Shown here: positions 57,270 to 64,000 of the stretch, piece after piece | Numbering within the stretch: position 1 is the first letter of the stretch | Layout: each line of letters opens with the position of its first letter | Origin: Flavobacteriaceae bacterium GF1 | GTDB lineage: Bacteria > Bacteroidota > Bacteroidia > Flavobacteriales > Flavobacteriaceae | Direction of reading: 5' to 3' | NCBI GenBank assembly: GCA_009797885.1 | Contig: WNKP01000003.1 | Coordinates: 398,556-462,555, forward strand | DNA: 64,000 nucleotides | Notes under the pieces: model-generated | Databases searched by the model: none | What the model was told of the DNA's origin: nothing | Seen by the model: only the letters and a program-made list of their open reading frames with translations | Translations under genes and position numbers: made by a program

Positions 57270-57297
57270 CACATTCCGAACGCATGTGAGGAATCTC
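57270..57297 (+). repeat. Short copy of the composite-repeat hairpin motif
   Basis: CATTCCGAACGCATGTGAGG plus AATCTC resembles the central part of the island repeats (CATTTCGAACGCATGTGGGA plus AATCTC) with three or four differences over about 26 bases. It lies right after the dnaB stop and supplies the likely start codon of the following gene. Confidence 0.4.
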
Positions 57298-58551
57298 TTT
57301 ATTACTGCACTATTCTTGTTCGTTATACCCTGTACACTATCCGCCTCCGTGATATTGTTGCCCATGGATGCTGAGGGCCAAAAGAATCATTTAAAAGCAT
57401 ATGGCATCACTTTTTGGGTATTGAACAAACAACAAAAAGTCCAGTGGTTGCTGAATTATCGCGGCGGCTCCTTTTTATTGCCGGATGGGGAAGCCATCAG
57501 AAAGGAGTGCCAGATACGGGGAGTCTCCTTTGAAGTACTTTCCGATGCCCAGGCAGAGTCCATTTTGGACGAAATCAGCAGTCCTTCCCAAAACCAGGAT
57601 GCGGTCATTTTGGAGAAAGCACCAAAAATTGCGGTGTATTCCCCAAAGGACAACCAACCTTGGGATGACGCCGTAACCATGGTCCTTACCTATGCGGAAA
57701 TACCCTATGTGACCATTTATGATGAGGAAGTCTTGGATGATAAGCTTGCCTTATACGATTGGCTACACCTTCATCATGAGGATTTTACGGGACAGTATGG
57801 AAAGTTTTATGGGGCCTACCGTGCCGCACCATGGTATATTGAAGGAAAACGCCTGGCAGAGGAACGGGCCGCCAAATTGGGATATTCCAAAGTTTCGGAG
57901 CAAAAGGGTGCTGTAGCGGAGAAGATCAGGAGATATGTCATAGGCGGGGGATTTATGTTTGCCATGTGCTCCGCCACGGACAGTTTTGATATTGCCCTGG
58001 CAGCAAACGGCGTGGATATATGTGAGCCCATGTTCGATGGTGATCCCTCGGAAGCAAACTATCAGGGAAAGCTGGACTTTTCCCGAACCTTTGCGTTTAC
58101 GAACTTTTCACTCGAGCGAAACCCCTTGAAATATGAGTTTTCATCCATTGATATGACCGGAAAACGACGTAATGTCCCCAGGGAGTCCGATTACTTTTCC
58201 TTAATGGAGTTTTCTGCCAAATGGGATCCGGTACCCACCATGCTGACCCAAAATCACACCGCATTGATCAAAGGTTTTATGGGACAGACCACAGCTTTTG
58301 AGCGCTACGAAGTGAAACCTACCGTTATGGTCTTGGGGGAATGCAAACTCAATGGCGAGGCCCGTTACATTCATGGCATTAAAGGAAAAGGATTTTTTAC
58401 CTTCTATGGTGGTCATGACCCGGAAGATTATCAACATCGGGTAGGGGACCCCAAAACGGAATTGGAACTGCACCCTACCTCCCCGGGATACAGACTGATT
58501 CTCAACAATGTATTGTTTCCGGCAGCGCGCAAAAAAAAGCAGAAAACCTAA
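57286..58551 (+). CDS. Conserved secreted protein with glutamine-amidotransferase-like fold (often labelled 'asparagine synthetase B')
   Basis: A 421-residue exported protein (signal peptide core RNLFITALFLFVIPCTLSAS). It is highly conserved in Flavobacteriaceae: HLKAYGITFWVL, LLNYRGGSFLLP, KIAVYSPKDNQPWDDAVTMV, YDWLHLHHEDFTGQYGKFY, GGGFMFAMCSATDSFD, KGFFTFYGGHDPEDYQH. The Cys in FAMCSATD within a Gly-rich turn recalls class I amidotransferase or ThuA-like folds. No ATP-pyrophosphatase domain of asparagine synthetase is present. GTG 57286 gives the best signal peptide; ATG 57253, overlapping dnaB, is the alternative. Function unknown. Confidence 0.8.
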   Translation: MRNLFITALFLFVIPCTLSASVILLPMDAEGQKNHLKAYGITFWVLNKQQKVQWLLNYRGGSFLLPDGEAIRKECQIRGVSFEVLSDAQAESILDEISSPSQNQDAVILEKAPKIAVYSPKDNQPWDDAVTMVLTYAEIPYVTIYDEEVLDDKLALYDWLHLHHEDFTGQYGKFYGAYRAAPWYIEGKRLAEERAAKLGYSKVSEQKGAVAEKIRRYVIGGGFMFAMCSATDSFDIALAANGVDICEPMFDGDPSEANYQGKLDFSRTFAFTNFSLERNPLKYEFSSIDMTGKRRNVPRESDYFSLMEFSAKWDPVPTMLTQNHTALIKGFMGQTTAFERYEVKPTVMVLGECKLNGEARYIHGIKGKGFFTFYGGHDPEDYQHRVGDPKTELELHPTSPGYRLILNNVLFPAARKKKQKT

Positions 58552-58593
58552 TAGTTTTTTTGGTTACAGGGCCGGATAAAGGGGAAAAGGGGT

Positions 58594-59103
58594 TCAATCA
58601 CGCGTGTATTGCTCAATGATTTTTTTGTGCTCTGGAAATTTAGCGATCAATTCTTCCCTGGAACCCAATACGAAATCACCAAAATCGAAGCCCGGAGCTA
58701 CCGTACAGCCTACCAATGCATAACCGTTATCGTCCATGACACTGGCTGCGAACCAATGTCCTTTTGGTACCACTAATTGCGGACTCTGATCGTTTTTAAT
58801 AGCATTGCCTATACGATGTTCCAAATGTATACCGTCTTGTGAAATGGTATGGAGCTTTATGGGGGAGCCCAAATAGAAATGCCAGATTTCGTCTTGGTTG
58901 ATTTTATGAAAAGCGGAAAAAGTAGCTGAGGTCAGTAGAAAGTAAATGCATGTGGAATAGGAACGACTGCCTTTAAACTCAGATGGAAGACCATTAGCAC
59001 TGATTTCACCCGGACTTCGGTAGGTCTCCTTAAAAAAACCTCCTTCAGGGTGCGGTTGCAAGTCCAGTTTTTGAATGAGTTCCTTTGCAGTCATCATATC
59101 CAT
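58594..59103 (-). CDS. Cupin-fold protein (DUF985)
   Basis: A 169-residue cupin of the DUF985 family. The family start KELIQKLDLQPHPEGGFFKE, then SRSYSTCIYFLL, DEIWHFYLGSPI and LVPKGHWFAASVMDD line the barrel. His residues in HPEGG and EIWHFY are typical. Members have been linked to sugar-epimerase-like or oxalate-binding folds, but the substrate is unknown. ATG 59103 or 59097 are likely starts; TTG 59121 would overlap the upstream HAD gene, with which it is cotranscribed. Confidence 0.88.
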   Translation of the reverse strand: MDMMTAKELIQKLDLQPHPEGGFFKETYRSPGEISANGLPSEFKGSRSYSTCIYFLLTSATFSAFHKINQDEIWHFYLGSPIKLHTISQDGIHLEHRIGNAIKNDQSPQLVVPKGHWFAASVMDDNGYALVGCTVAPGFDFGDFVLGSREELIAKFPEHKKIIEQYTRD

Positions 59104-59117
59104 AGGCCATTTTGTGG

Positions 59118-59909
59118 TCAAACCAGTTTTTCCAGAATGGTTTCAACACCAAACTCATTATTGCTGGTGGTTTCATAGTTGGCTACCTTTTTTACGTCGG
59201 GATGGGCATTGGCCATGGCAAAACTGTGCTCTACCAGTTGTAACATTTCCAGGTCATTGAAGTAATCGCCAAAAACCAGAACCTCATTGGGTTGTATCCC
59301 CTGGGCGTCCATTACCCTTCCCAATGCATTTCCCTTATGGGCATCCAGGTGATTTAAATCCAACCAATTTTTTCCAGATACTTTGACTTTGAGCTCATTT
59401 TCCAGATGGGCCATTTCTGGATAGATGTATTGCTCCGCACTTACACCGTGATATACCGCGATTTTGATGATTTCATCTTTCACACTACCATAATGATCAA
59501 CTATTTCAAAAGCGGAATAGTACTCTTTAAGTTGTTCCAGTGACACTACGGATTTGGTATCAAAATAGGATTTGTACTTCCCGCACAGCATGGCATGGGC
59601 ACCGTCAATTCCGTCCACAATTTGCAGCAGTTCCCCTTTCAACACTTGGTTTATTGGTGTGACCGATACCTCTTCCCCCTGCTTTTTTATTAGGGCTCCA
59701 TTTTCCGCAATAAAGATGATGTCATCCTGTATGGAGTCCAATTTACTGACCATACTATGATATTGACGACCACTGGCAGCAACAAATAAGATACCTTTGC
59801 TTTTCAATGCTTGAAAGAGTTCAAAAAAACGGTCACTTACTTGATGGCGGGAATTCAATAGTGTTCCATCCATGTCCGTGACCACCATTTTAATCTGTGA
59901 CAGATCCAT
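59118..59909 (-). CDS. Cof-type HAD hydrolase
   Basis: A 263-residue phosphatase of the HAD superfamily, type IIB (Cof). Motif I DMDGTLLNS near residue 10 supplies the nucleophile and acid/base Asp. Motif II is in FVAASGRQYHS, and motifs III/IV are in HKGNALGRVM and VFGDYFNDLEML. Probable substrates are sugar phosphates or pyridoxal phosphate-like metabolites. ATG 59909 fits the conserved start MDLSQIKMVVTDMDG; TTG 59930 is an alternative. Leads into the cupin gene with little or no spacing. Confidence 0.93.
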   Translation of the reverse strand: MDLSQIKMVVTDMDGTLLNSRHQVSDRFFELFQALKSKGILFVAASGRQYHSMVSKLDSIQDDIIFIAENGALIKKQGEEVSVTPINQVLKGELLQIVDGIDGAHAMLCGKYKSYFDTKSVVSLEQLKEYYSAFEIVDHYGSVKDEIIKIAVYHGVSAEQYIYPEMAHLENELKVKVSGKNWLDLNHLDAHKGNALGRVMDAQGIQPNEVLVFGDYFNDLEMLQLVEHSFAMANAHPDVKKVANYETTSNNEFGVETILEKLV

Positions 59910-60049
59910 AGGCTTAAATTCAAGCTGCAAAGGTAGTTGGATAAAAGGGAATCAAGTAAAGTTTAGATTAAATTAAATTGTCCAATTAAATCATGCAGGA
60001 ACCAGGCCATCCGGATTATACACCTATGCAACCATAAAAGTGCTTACTC

Positions 60050-60472
60050 ATGAAATTCCATCAAAAAGAAATTCGGCTCAAGCCCTATTCCCGTGGCTTC
60101 CATTTGATTTCCAACGAGCTTTGGCAAGCCATCCCGGAAATTAAGACCATATCCATGGGTATGCTGCATGTTTTTATCAAACACACTTCTGCGAGCCTTA
60201 CCATTAATGAAAATGCGGATCCTACGGTAAGGGTTGATTTTGAAAACCATATCAACACCCTGGTGCCGGAAAACCAATCGTACTACATCCACACGATGGA
60301 GGGACCGGACGATATGCCCGCCCATATTAAGGCTTCGCTAATGGGTTCCTCCGTACAAATACCCATAACCGACGGAAGGCCCAACCTTGGTATTTGGCAA
60401 GGAATATATTTATGCGAACATCGAAACCACGCTTCAGGGCGATGTCTGGTGCTGACCGCTTTTGGGCAATAA
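60050..60472 (+). CDS. YjbQ-family protein (secondary thiamine-phosphate synthase enzyme)
   Basis: A 140-residue UPF0047/YjbQ protein: GMLHVFIKHTSASLTINENA, MEGPDDMPAHIKASLMGSS and WQGIYLCEHRN are family signatures, with conserved His and Asp residues that bind a metal. YjbQ proteins have weak thiamine-phosphate synthase activity; the true role is unsettled. It is convergent with the rplT operon, whose terminator directly follows. Confidence 0.93.
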   Translation: MKFHQKEIRLKPYSRGFHLISNELWQAIPEIKTISMGMLHVFIKHTSASLTINENADPTVRVDFENHINTLVPENQSYYIHTMEGPDDMPAHIKASLMGSSVQIPITDGRPNLGIWQGIYLCEHRNHASGRCLVLTAFGQ

Positions 60473-60495
60473 AAAACCCGCTCATGGAGCGGGTT
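60471..60495 (-). terminator. Terminator of the thrS-infC-rpmI-rplT operon
   Basis: AACCCGCTC (60475-60483) pairs with GAGCGGGTT (60487-60495); on the minus strand a run of T follows. It lies 33 bases beyond the rplT stop codon. Confidence 0.9.
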
Positions 60496-60527
60496 AACGT
60501 AAGTGGGATATAGTTTATGTAAAATTG

Positions 60528-60872
60528 TTATTTCACCTTTTCAACGATGGCCTTGAAGGCATCCGGATGGTTCATGGCCAAATCCGCCAAAACTTTACGG
60601 TTTAGCTCAATTCCATTGGATTTTACCCTACCCATAAACTGGGAGTAGGACATTCCGTGCATTCTGGCACCGGCATTGATACGGGTGATCCAAAGTGCCC
60701 TAAAATTCCTCTTTTTATTTCTTCTGTCGCGGTAAGCATATTGCATTGCTTTCTCCACCGCATTTTTGGCTACTGTCCAGACATTTTTACGTCTTCCAAA
60801 GTACCCTTTGGCTTGCTTCATTACCTTTTTTCTTCTGGCTCTTGAAGCTACTGAATTAACTGATCTTGGCAT
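60528..60872 (-). CDS. rplT: 50S ribosomal protein L20
   Basis: A 114-residue basic protein with the L20 signature ([52 protein letters not shown]). It binds 23S rRNA early in 50S assembly. Last gene of the thrS-infC-rpmI-rplT operon. Confidence 0.98.
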   Translation of the reverse strand: MPRSVNSVASRARRKKVMKQAKGYFGRRKNVWTVAKNAVEKAMQYAYRDRRNKKRNFRALWITRINAGARMHGMSYSQFMGRVKSNGIELNRKVLADLAMNHPDAFKAIVEKVK

Positions 60873-60962
60873 TTTTTAATTTTTTTTGTAGCGGGCGTCC
60901 TCCAACGGAACTTTAATGGGCCCGACTCCAGGGTTAAACATTACTTAAACCGAAACAACCAC

Positions 60963-61160
60963 TTACTTTAATCGCAATTGTTCTTTGATACTGTTGACAT
61001 CCGACTCGTGTACTAAAGTAGAGTGCGTCAACCTAAGCTTACGCTTTTTTGACTTTTTGGTCAAAATGTGACTTTTAAAAGCGTGCTTTCTTTTGATTTT
61101 ACCAGAACCGGTAAGCTTAAACCGCTTTTTGGCACTGGATTTTGTTTTCATCTTTGGCAT
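60963..61160 (-). CDS. rpmI: 50S ribosomal protein L35
   Basis: A 65-residue Lys-rich protein ([40 protein letters not shown]) matching L35 over its full length. It lies between infC and rplT in the order found in most bacteria. Confidence 0.98.
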   Translation of the reverse strand: MPKMKTKSSAKKRFKLTGSGKIKRKHAFKSHILTKKSKKRKLRLTHSTLVHESDVNSIKEQLRLK

Positions 61161-61201
61161 TTTTCCTCTTTATATATTGAGCCAATACTTTGGCTTCCCA
61201 C

Positions 61202-61759
61202 TTACTTTTTTGTGTTTTTGGGTGCAATGAACATGGTCATTCGCTTACCTTCCAATTTGGGCATCTGCTCCACTTTTCCATATTCTTCAAGTTCCTGTGC
61301 CAAGCGCAAAAGAAGGATTTCCCCTTGATCTTTGTACACTATGGACCTTCCTTTAAAGAATACGTAGGCCTTTAGTTTTGCTCCATCCTTAAGGAACTTT
61401 TCCGCATGCCGTTTTTTAAACTCATAATCATGGTCATCGGTCTGTGGTCCAAATCGGATTTCCTTTACGATAACCTTGGTTGCTTTGGCCTTCAGGGCCT
61501 TCTCCCGTTTCTTTTGTTCGTAGAGGAACTTTTTGTAATCTATTATTTTACAGACTGGGGGATTTGCTTTGGGAGATATTTCAACTAAATCCAATTCCAG
61601 TTCCTCTGCCTTTTGCAAGGCCTTTTGTATGGGATAAACACCCATCTCTACATTATCGCCCACTAAGCGTACTTCACGAGCGGTAATTTTGTCATTGATA
61701 TTGTGGGGGTTTTTATTTTCCCTTCTTGGCTGGGGCCTTGATCTTCTTCGTATTGCTAT
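61202..61759 (-). CDS. infC: Translation initiation factor IF-3, probable ATA start
   Basis: Prevents subunit joining and checks start-codon selection. The core ([73 protein letters not shown]) is clear. The conserved N-terminus ([32 protein letters not shown]) lies upstream of the first ATG in frame, and upstream of that the frame holds only ATA codons before a TAA. ATA at 61759-61757 gives 185 residues and an MAIRRR start like other flavobacterial IF-3. A rare start codon is the classical basis of infC autoregulation. It begins 32 bases after the thrS stop. Confidence 0.93.
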   Translation of the reverse strand: MAIRRRSRPQPRRENKNPHNINDKITAREVRLVGDNVEMGVYPIQKALQKAEELELDLVEISPKANPPVCKIIDYKKFLYEQKKREKALKAKATKVIVKEIRFGPQTDDHDYEFKKRHAEKFLKDGAKLKAYVFFKGRSIVYKDQGEILLLRLAQELEEYGKVEQMPKLEGKRMTMFIAPKNTKK

Positions 61760-61791
61760 GGTCTTTACTTTTTAAATTAAACTTTGATTTT

Positions 61792-63738
61792 TTAGAACGA
61801 CTTTAAGGTACTATTTATTTCTGTTGAAATCAAATTGCCGAATGTGTCAATTTTTATACTTCCCAAATCTTCGCCACCATGCCTTCTAACAGCAATAGTT
61901 TCTTCCTCAACTTCCCGCTCTCCTACGATTACCATGAAAGGGATTTTTTGCATTTCGGCTTCCCGAATTTTCTTCCCTACGGTTTCGTTCCTATTATCAA
62001 TGAGCGCGCGAATTTCGTGATTTTCCAATGAATTCAAAACTTTTTGCGCATAATTTTCGTGTTTCTCGCTGACCGGCAACACAATAGCTTGTGTTGGAAT
62101 AAGCCATAATGGGAAATTTCCACCGGTATGTTCCAACAATATTGCTACAAAACGCTCCAGGCTTCCAAAAGGTGCCCGGTGAATCATAATGGGACGATGC
62201 AGTTCGTTGTCACTACCTTTATAAGTAAGGTCAAACCGCTCCGGCAAATTATAATCTACCTGAATCGTTCCCAACTGCCAGCTTCGACCGAGGGCATCTT
62301 TAACCATAAAATCCAGTTTAGGACCATAAAATGCTGCCTCTCCCTCTTCTATGCTGTATTTAAGCCCTTTGTCCTCGGCTGCTTCAATAATGGCACTTTC
62401 TGCTTTTTCCCAATTTTCTGCATTCCCAATATATTTTTCCGGTTTTTCCAAATCACGAACGGATACTTGGGCGGTGTAGTTGTCAAAACCTAAGGAACTT
62501 AGAACATACAAGGACAAATCAATTACATTTTTAAACTCGGATGCAAGCTGGTCTGGAGTACAGAATATGTGGGCGTCGTCCTGGGTAAATCCCCTAACCC
62601 TGGTAAGCCCATGCAGTTCACCACTTTGTTCATAACGATAAACCGTACCGAACTCGGCATAGCGCTTTGGAAGGTCTTTATAGCTCCAGGGACTGGCCTT
62701 ATATATTTCACAGTGATGTGGACAGTTCATGGGCTTTAACAAGAACTCTTCTTCATCTTTTGGAGTTTGTATGGGCTGAAAGCTATCTTCCCCATATTTG
62801 GCATAGTGGCCAGAGGTGACATAGAGTTCTTTCTGTCCAATATGTGGGGTAACCACCATTTCATAACCTGCTTTTCGCTGTGCTTTTTTTAGAAAACTTT
62901 CTAGGCGCTCCCTCAAAGCGGCACCTTTTGGAAGCCAAAGTGGAAGTCCTTGTCCTACCTTTTGGGAAAAAGTGAAAAGTTCCAATTCCCTACCCAACTT
63001 TCTATGGTCGCGCTTTTTGGCCTCTTCCAAAAGCTCCAGATATTGGGTCAGTTCCTTTTGCTTTGGAAATGAAATGCCATAGACCCGGGTCAGTTGAGGG
63101 TTGTTTTCATCCCCTCTCCAATACGCACCGGCAGCATTCAATACTTTAAATGCCTTGATCATACCTGTATTTGGAATGTGCCCTCCCCTGCATAGGTCCG
63201 TAAATGTACTATGGTCGCAAAAGGTAATGTCCCCATCTTCGAGATTTTCGATGAGTTCCACCTTGTATTCGTTCCTCTCTTCCTTATAATGGGATAAGGC
63301 ATCTGCTTTGGAAACTTCACGCATCTTAAAGTCATGTTTCCCGCGGGCAATCTCCAGGGCCCTCTTTTCTATTTGGGGAAAGTCCTTTTCAGAAATGGTA
63401 TGCTCCCCAAAATCAACATCATAATAGAAACCGTTTTCTATTGCGGGTCCAATCGTCAATTTTATCCCCGGGTACAACTCTTGAAGGGCCTGTGCCAAAA
63501 CATGTGAAGAAGAATGCCAGAAGGCTTTTTTGCCCTCATCATTGTTCCATGTAAATAAGGTCAGTTTTCCATCGGTCTCCAAGGGGGTGGTAACTTCTAT
63601 GGTGTTTTCGTCATATTTTGCGGATATGACATTGCGAGCAAGACCTTCACTTATAGACTTGGCTACTTCCAAGGGAGTACTTCCCTTTGGCATTTCTTTG
63701 ACCGCACCATCTGGTAGGCTTATTTGTATTGTTCCCAC
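61792..63738 (-). CDS. thrS: Threonyl-tRNA synthetase
   Basis: Class II synthetase, 648 residues: TGS domain (about 1-60), editing domain with HSSSHVLAQAL and the zinc-type HxxxH, catalytic domain (MNCPHHCEIYKASPWSYKDL, RYEQSGELHGLTRVRGFTQDD, HRAPFGSLERF) and anticodon domain (VLPVSEKHENYAQKVLN). Length is standard. First gene of the operon with infC, rpmI and rplT, driven by a good promoter at 63763-63792. Confidence 0.98.
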   Translation of the reverse strand: MGTIQISLPDGAVKEMPKGSTPLEVAKSISEGLARNVISAKYDENTIEVTTPLETDGKLTLFTWNNDEGKKAFWHSSSHVLAQALQELYPGIKLTIGPAIENGFYYDVDFGEHTISEKDFPQIEKRALEIARGKHDFKMREVSKADALSHYKEERNEYKVELIENLEDGDITFCDHSTFTDLCRGGHIPNTGMIKAFKVLNAAGAYWRGDENNPQLTRVYGISFPKQKELTQYLELLEEAKKRDHRKLGRELELFTFSQKVGQGLPLWLPKGAALRERLESFLKKAQRKAGYEMVVTPHIGQKELYVTSGHYAKYGEDSFQPIQTPKDEEEFLLKPMNCPHHCEIYKASPWSYKDLPKRYAEFGTVYRYEQSGELHGLTRVRGFTQDDAHIFCTPDQLASEFKNVIDLSLYVLSSLGFDNYTAQVSVRDLEKPEKYIGNAENWEKAESAIIEAAEDKGLKYSIEEGEAAFYGPKLDFMVKDALGRSWQLGTIQVDYNLPERFDLTYKGSDNELHRPIMIHRAPFGSLERFVAILLEHTGGNFPLWLIPTQAIVLPVSEKHENYAQKVLNSLENHEIRALIDNRNETVGKKIREAEMQKIPFMVIVGEREVEEETIAVRRHGGEDLGSIKIDTFGNLISTEINSTLKSF

Positions 63739-63762
63739 TATTTCGGTTGTTTAAACAGAGGG

Positions 63763-63792
63763 CAAAGATAACATCTCACCTAGAAGTATCAA
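63763..63792 (-). promoter_or_regulatory. Promoter of the thrS operon
   Basis: On the minus strand TTG (63792-63790), exactly 19 bp, then TATCTTTG (63770-63763). The transcript would start some 18-20 bases before the thrS ATG, so there is no room for a long T-box-like leader. Confidence 0.8.
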
Positions 63793-63936
63793 TAGAAAGA
63801 AACACTGAAAGTGAAGGAATGCAATATGCGTGCTATTGATTCATTCATTCCAAAAGTGACAATGGGATTTGTTGAGGGTTTTAAACATTTGTTAATCAAG
63901 GTGTTGAATTTTTTTTAAAATTTTATCCGCAAACAT

Positions 63937-63968
63937 TTTGTTGGGGCGGAAAAAGGTATCTATATTTG
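63937..63968 (+). promoter_or_regulatory. Promoter reading out of the window
   Basis: TTTG at 63937-63940, 20 bp, then TATATTTG at 63961-63968. A gene, possibly an RNA gene, should start within or just after the last 30 bases; the gene itself is outside the window. The rest of 63793-63936 shows nothing recognisable. Confidence 0.6.
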
Positions 63969-64000
63969 CACCCGCTTTGCTGGTAAAGCATGGCGGGTTC

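Noticed and set aside
57286..58551. Asparagine synthetase B
   Set aside because: Signal peptide present and no N-type glutaminase or ATP-pyrophosphatase domain.
63739..63762. T-box or long leader before thrS
   Set aside because: The promoter lies within 60 bp of the start codon, leaving too short a leader.

Overview
The window is chromosomal DNA from a marine Bacteroidota of the family Flavobacteriaceae (Arenibacter/Maribacter/Muricauda-like; the genus cannot be fixed from sequence alone). Evidence: a SusC/SusD pair, promoters of the TTG-N19-TAnnTTTG type, a flavobacterial carotenoid operon, VGIGTT-type tail-fibre proteins, split transketolase and the neighbourhood zapA / 6S-like RNA / rny.

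Layout. 1-5.2 kb: end of zapA, a 6S-type RNA, rny, a 160-bp MITE, aconitase and a cysteine-less TlpA-like protein. 5.2-11.8 kb: carotenoid genes. A CrtA-type oxygenase faces a six-gene operon (carH/litR-like regulator, crtI, crtB, crtZ, crtD-like, cruF-like) that looks light-controlled through a B12 photoreceptor. 11.9-29 kb: an accessory island beginning at tRNA-Leu(GAG). It holds composite REP-type repeats with a frameshifted RAYT transposase, two 3' remnants of HTH genes, an orphan RHS fragment with a metallopeptidase tip and lipoprotein partner, a two-gene RHS locus with a membrane-type tip and partner, and a four-gene tail-fibre-like array. A duplication scar joins the array to the RHS locus. 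29.2-45.7 kb: a polysaccharide/uronate utilisation locus: LacI regulator, SusC, SusD, SSS transporter, UxaC, SDR mannonate oxidoreductase, GH39-like hydrolase, RraA-type aldolase, UxuA, sulfatase and a beta-helix protein. A second, 47-bp MITE sits in the stop codon of the hydrolase gene. 45.8-64 kb: mostly housekeeping: tRNA-Lys, aroK, phosphoribosyltransferase, hslR, two lipoproteins, an OM beta-barrel, split transketolase, tgt, LptF/G, accA, dnaB, a conserved secreted protein, cupin, HAD phosphatase, YjbQ, and the thrS-infC-rpmI-rplT operon, in which infC appears to start at a rare ATA codon.

How the genes work together. The carotenoid operon carries the enzymes from geranylgeranyl-PP to desaturated, hydroxylated carotenoids of the saproxanthin/myxol type, but no lycopene cyclase is visible. 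The uronate locus would import oligosaccharides (SusCD), trim and desulfate them, then convert glucuronate or galacturonate to KDG through UxaC, SDR and UxuA. The RHS, immunity and tail-fibre genes look like a polymorphic-toxin/surface-antigen region reshaped by repeats and tandem duplication. That region, the 3-bp-TSD MITE family and the RAYT/REP system are the least conventional parts of the window.
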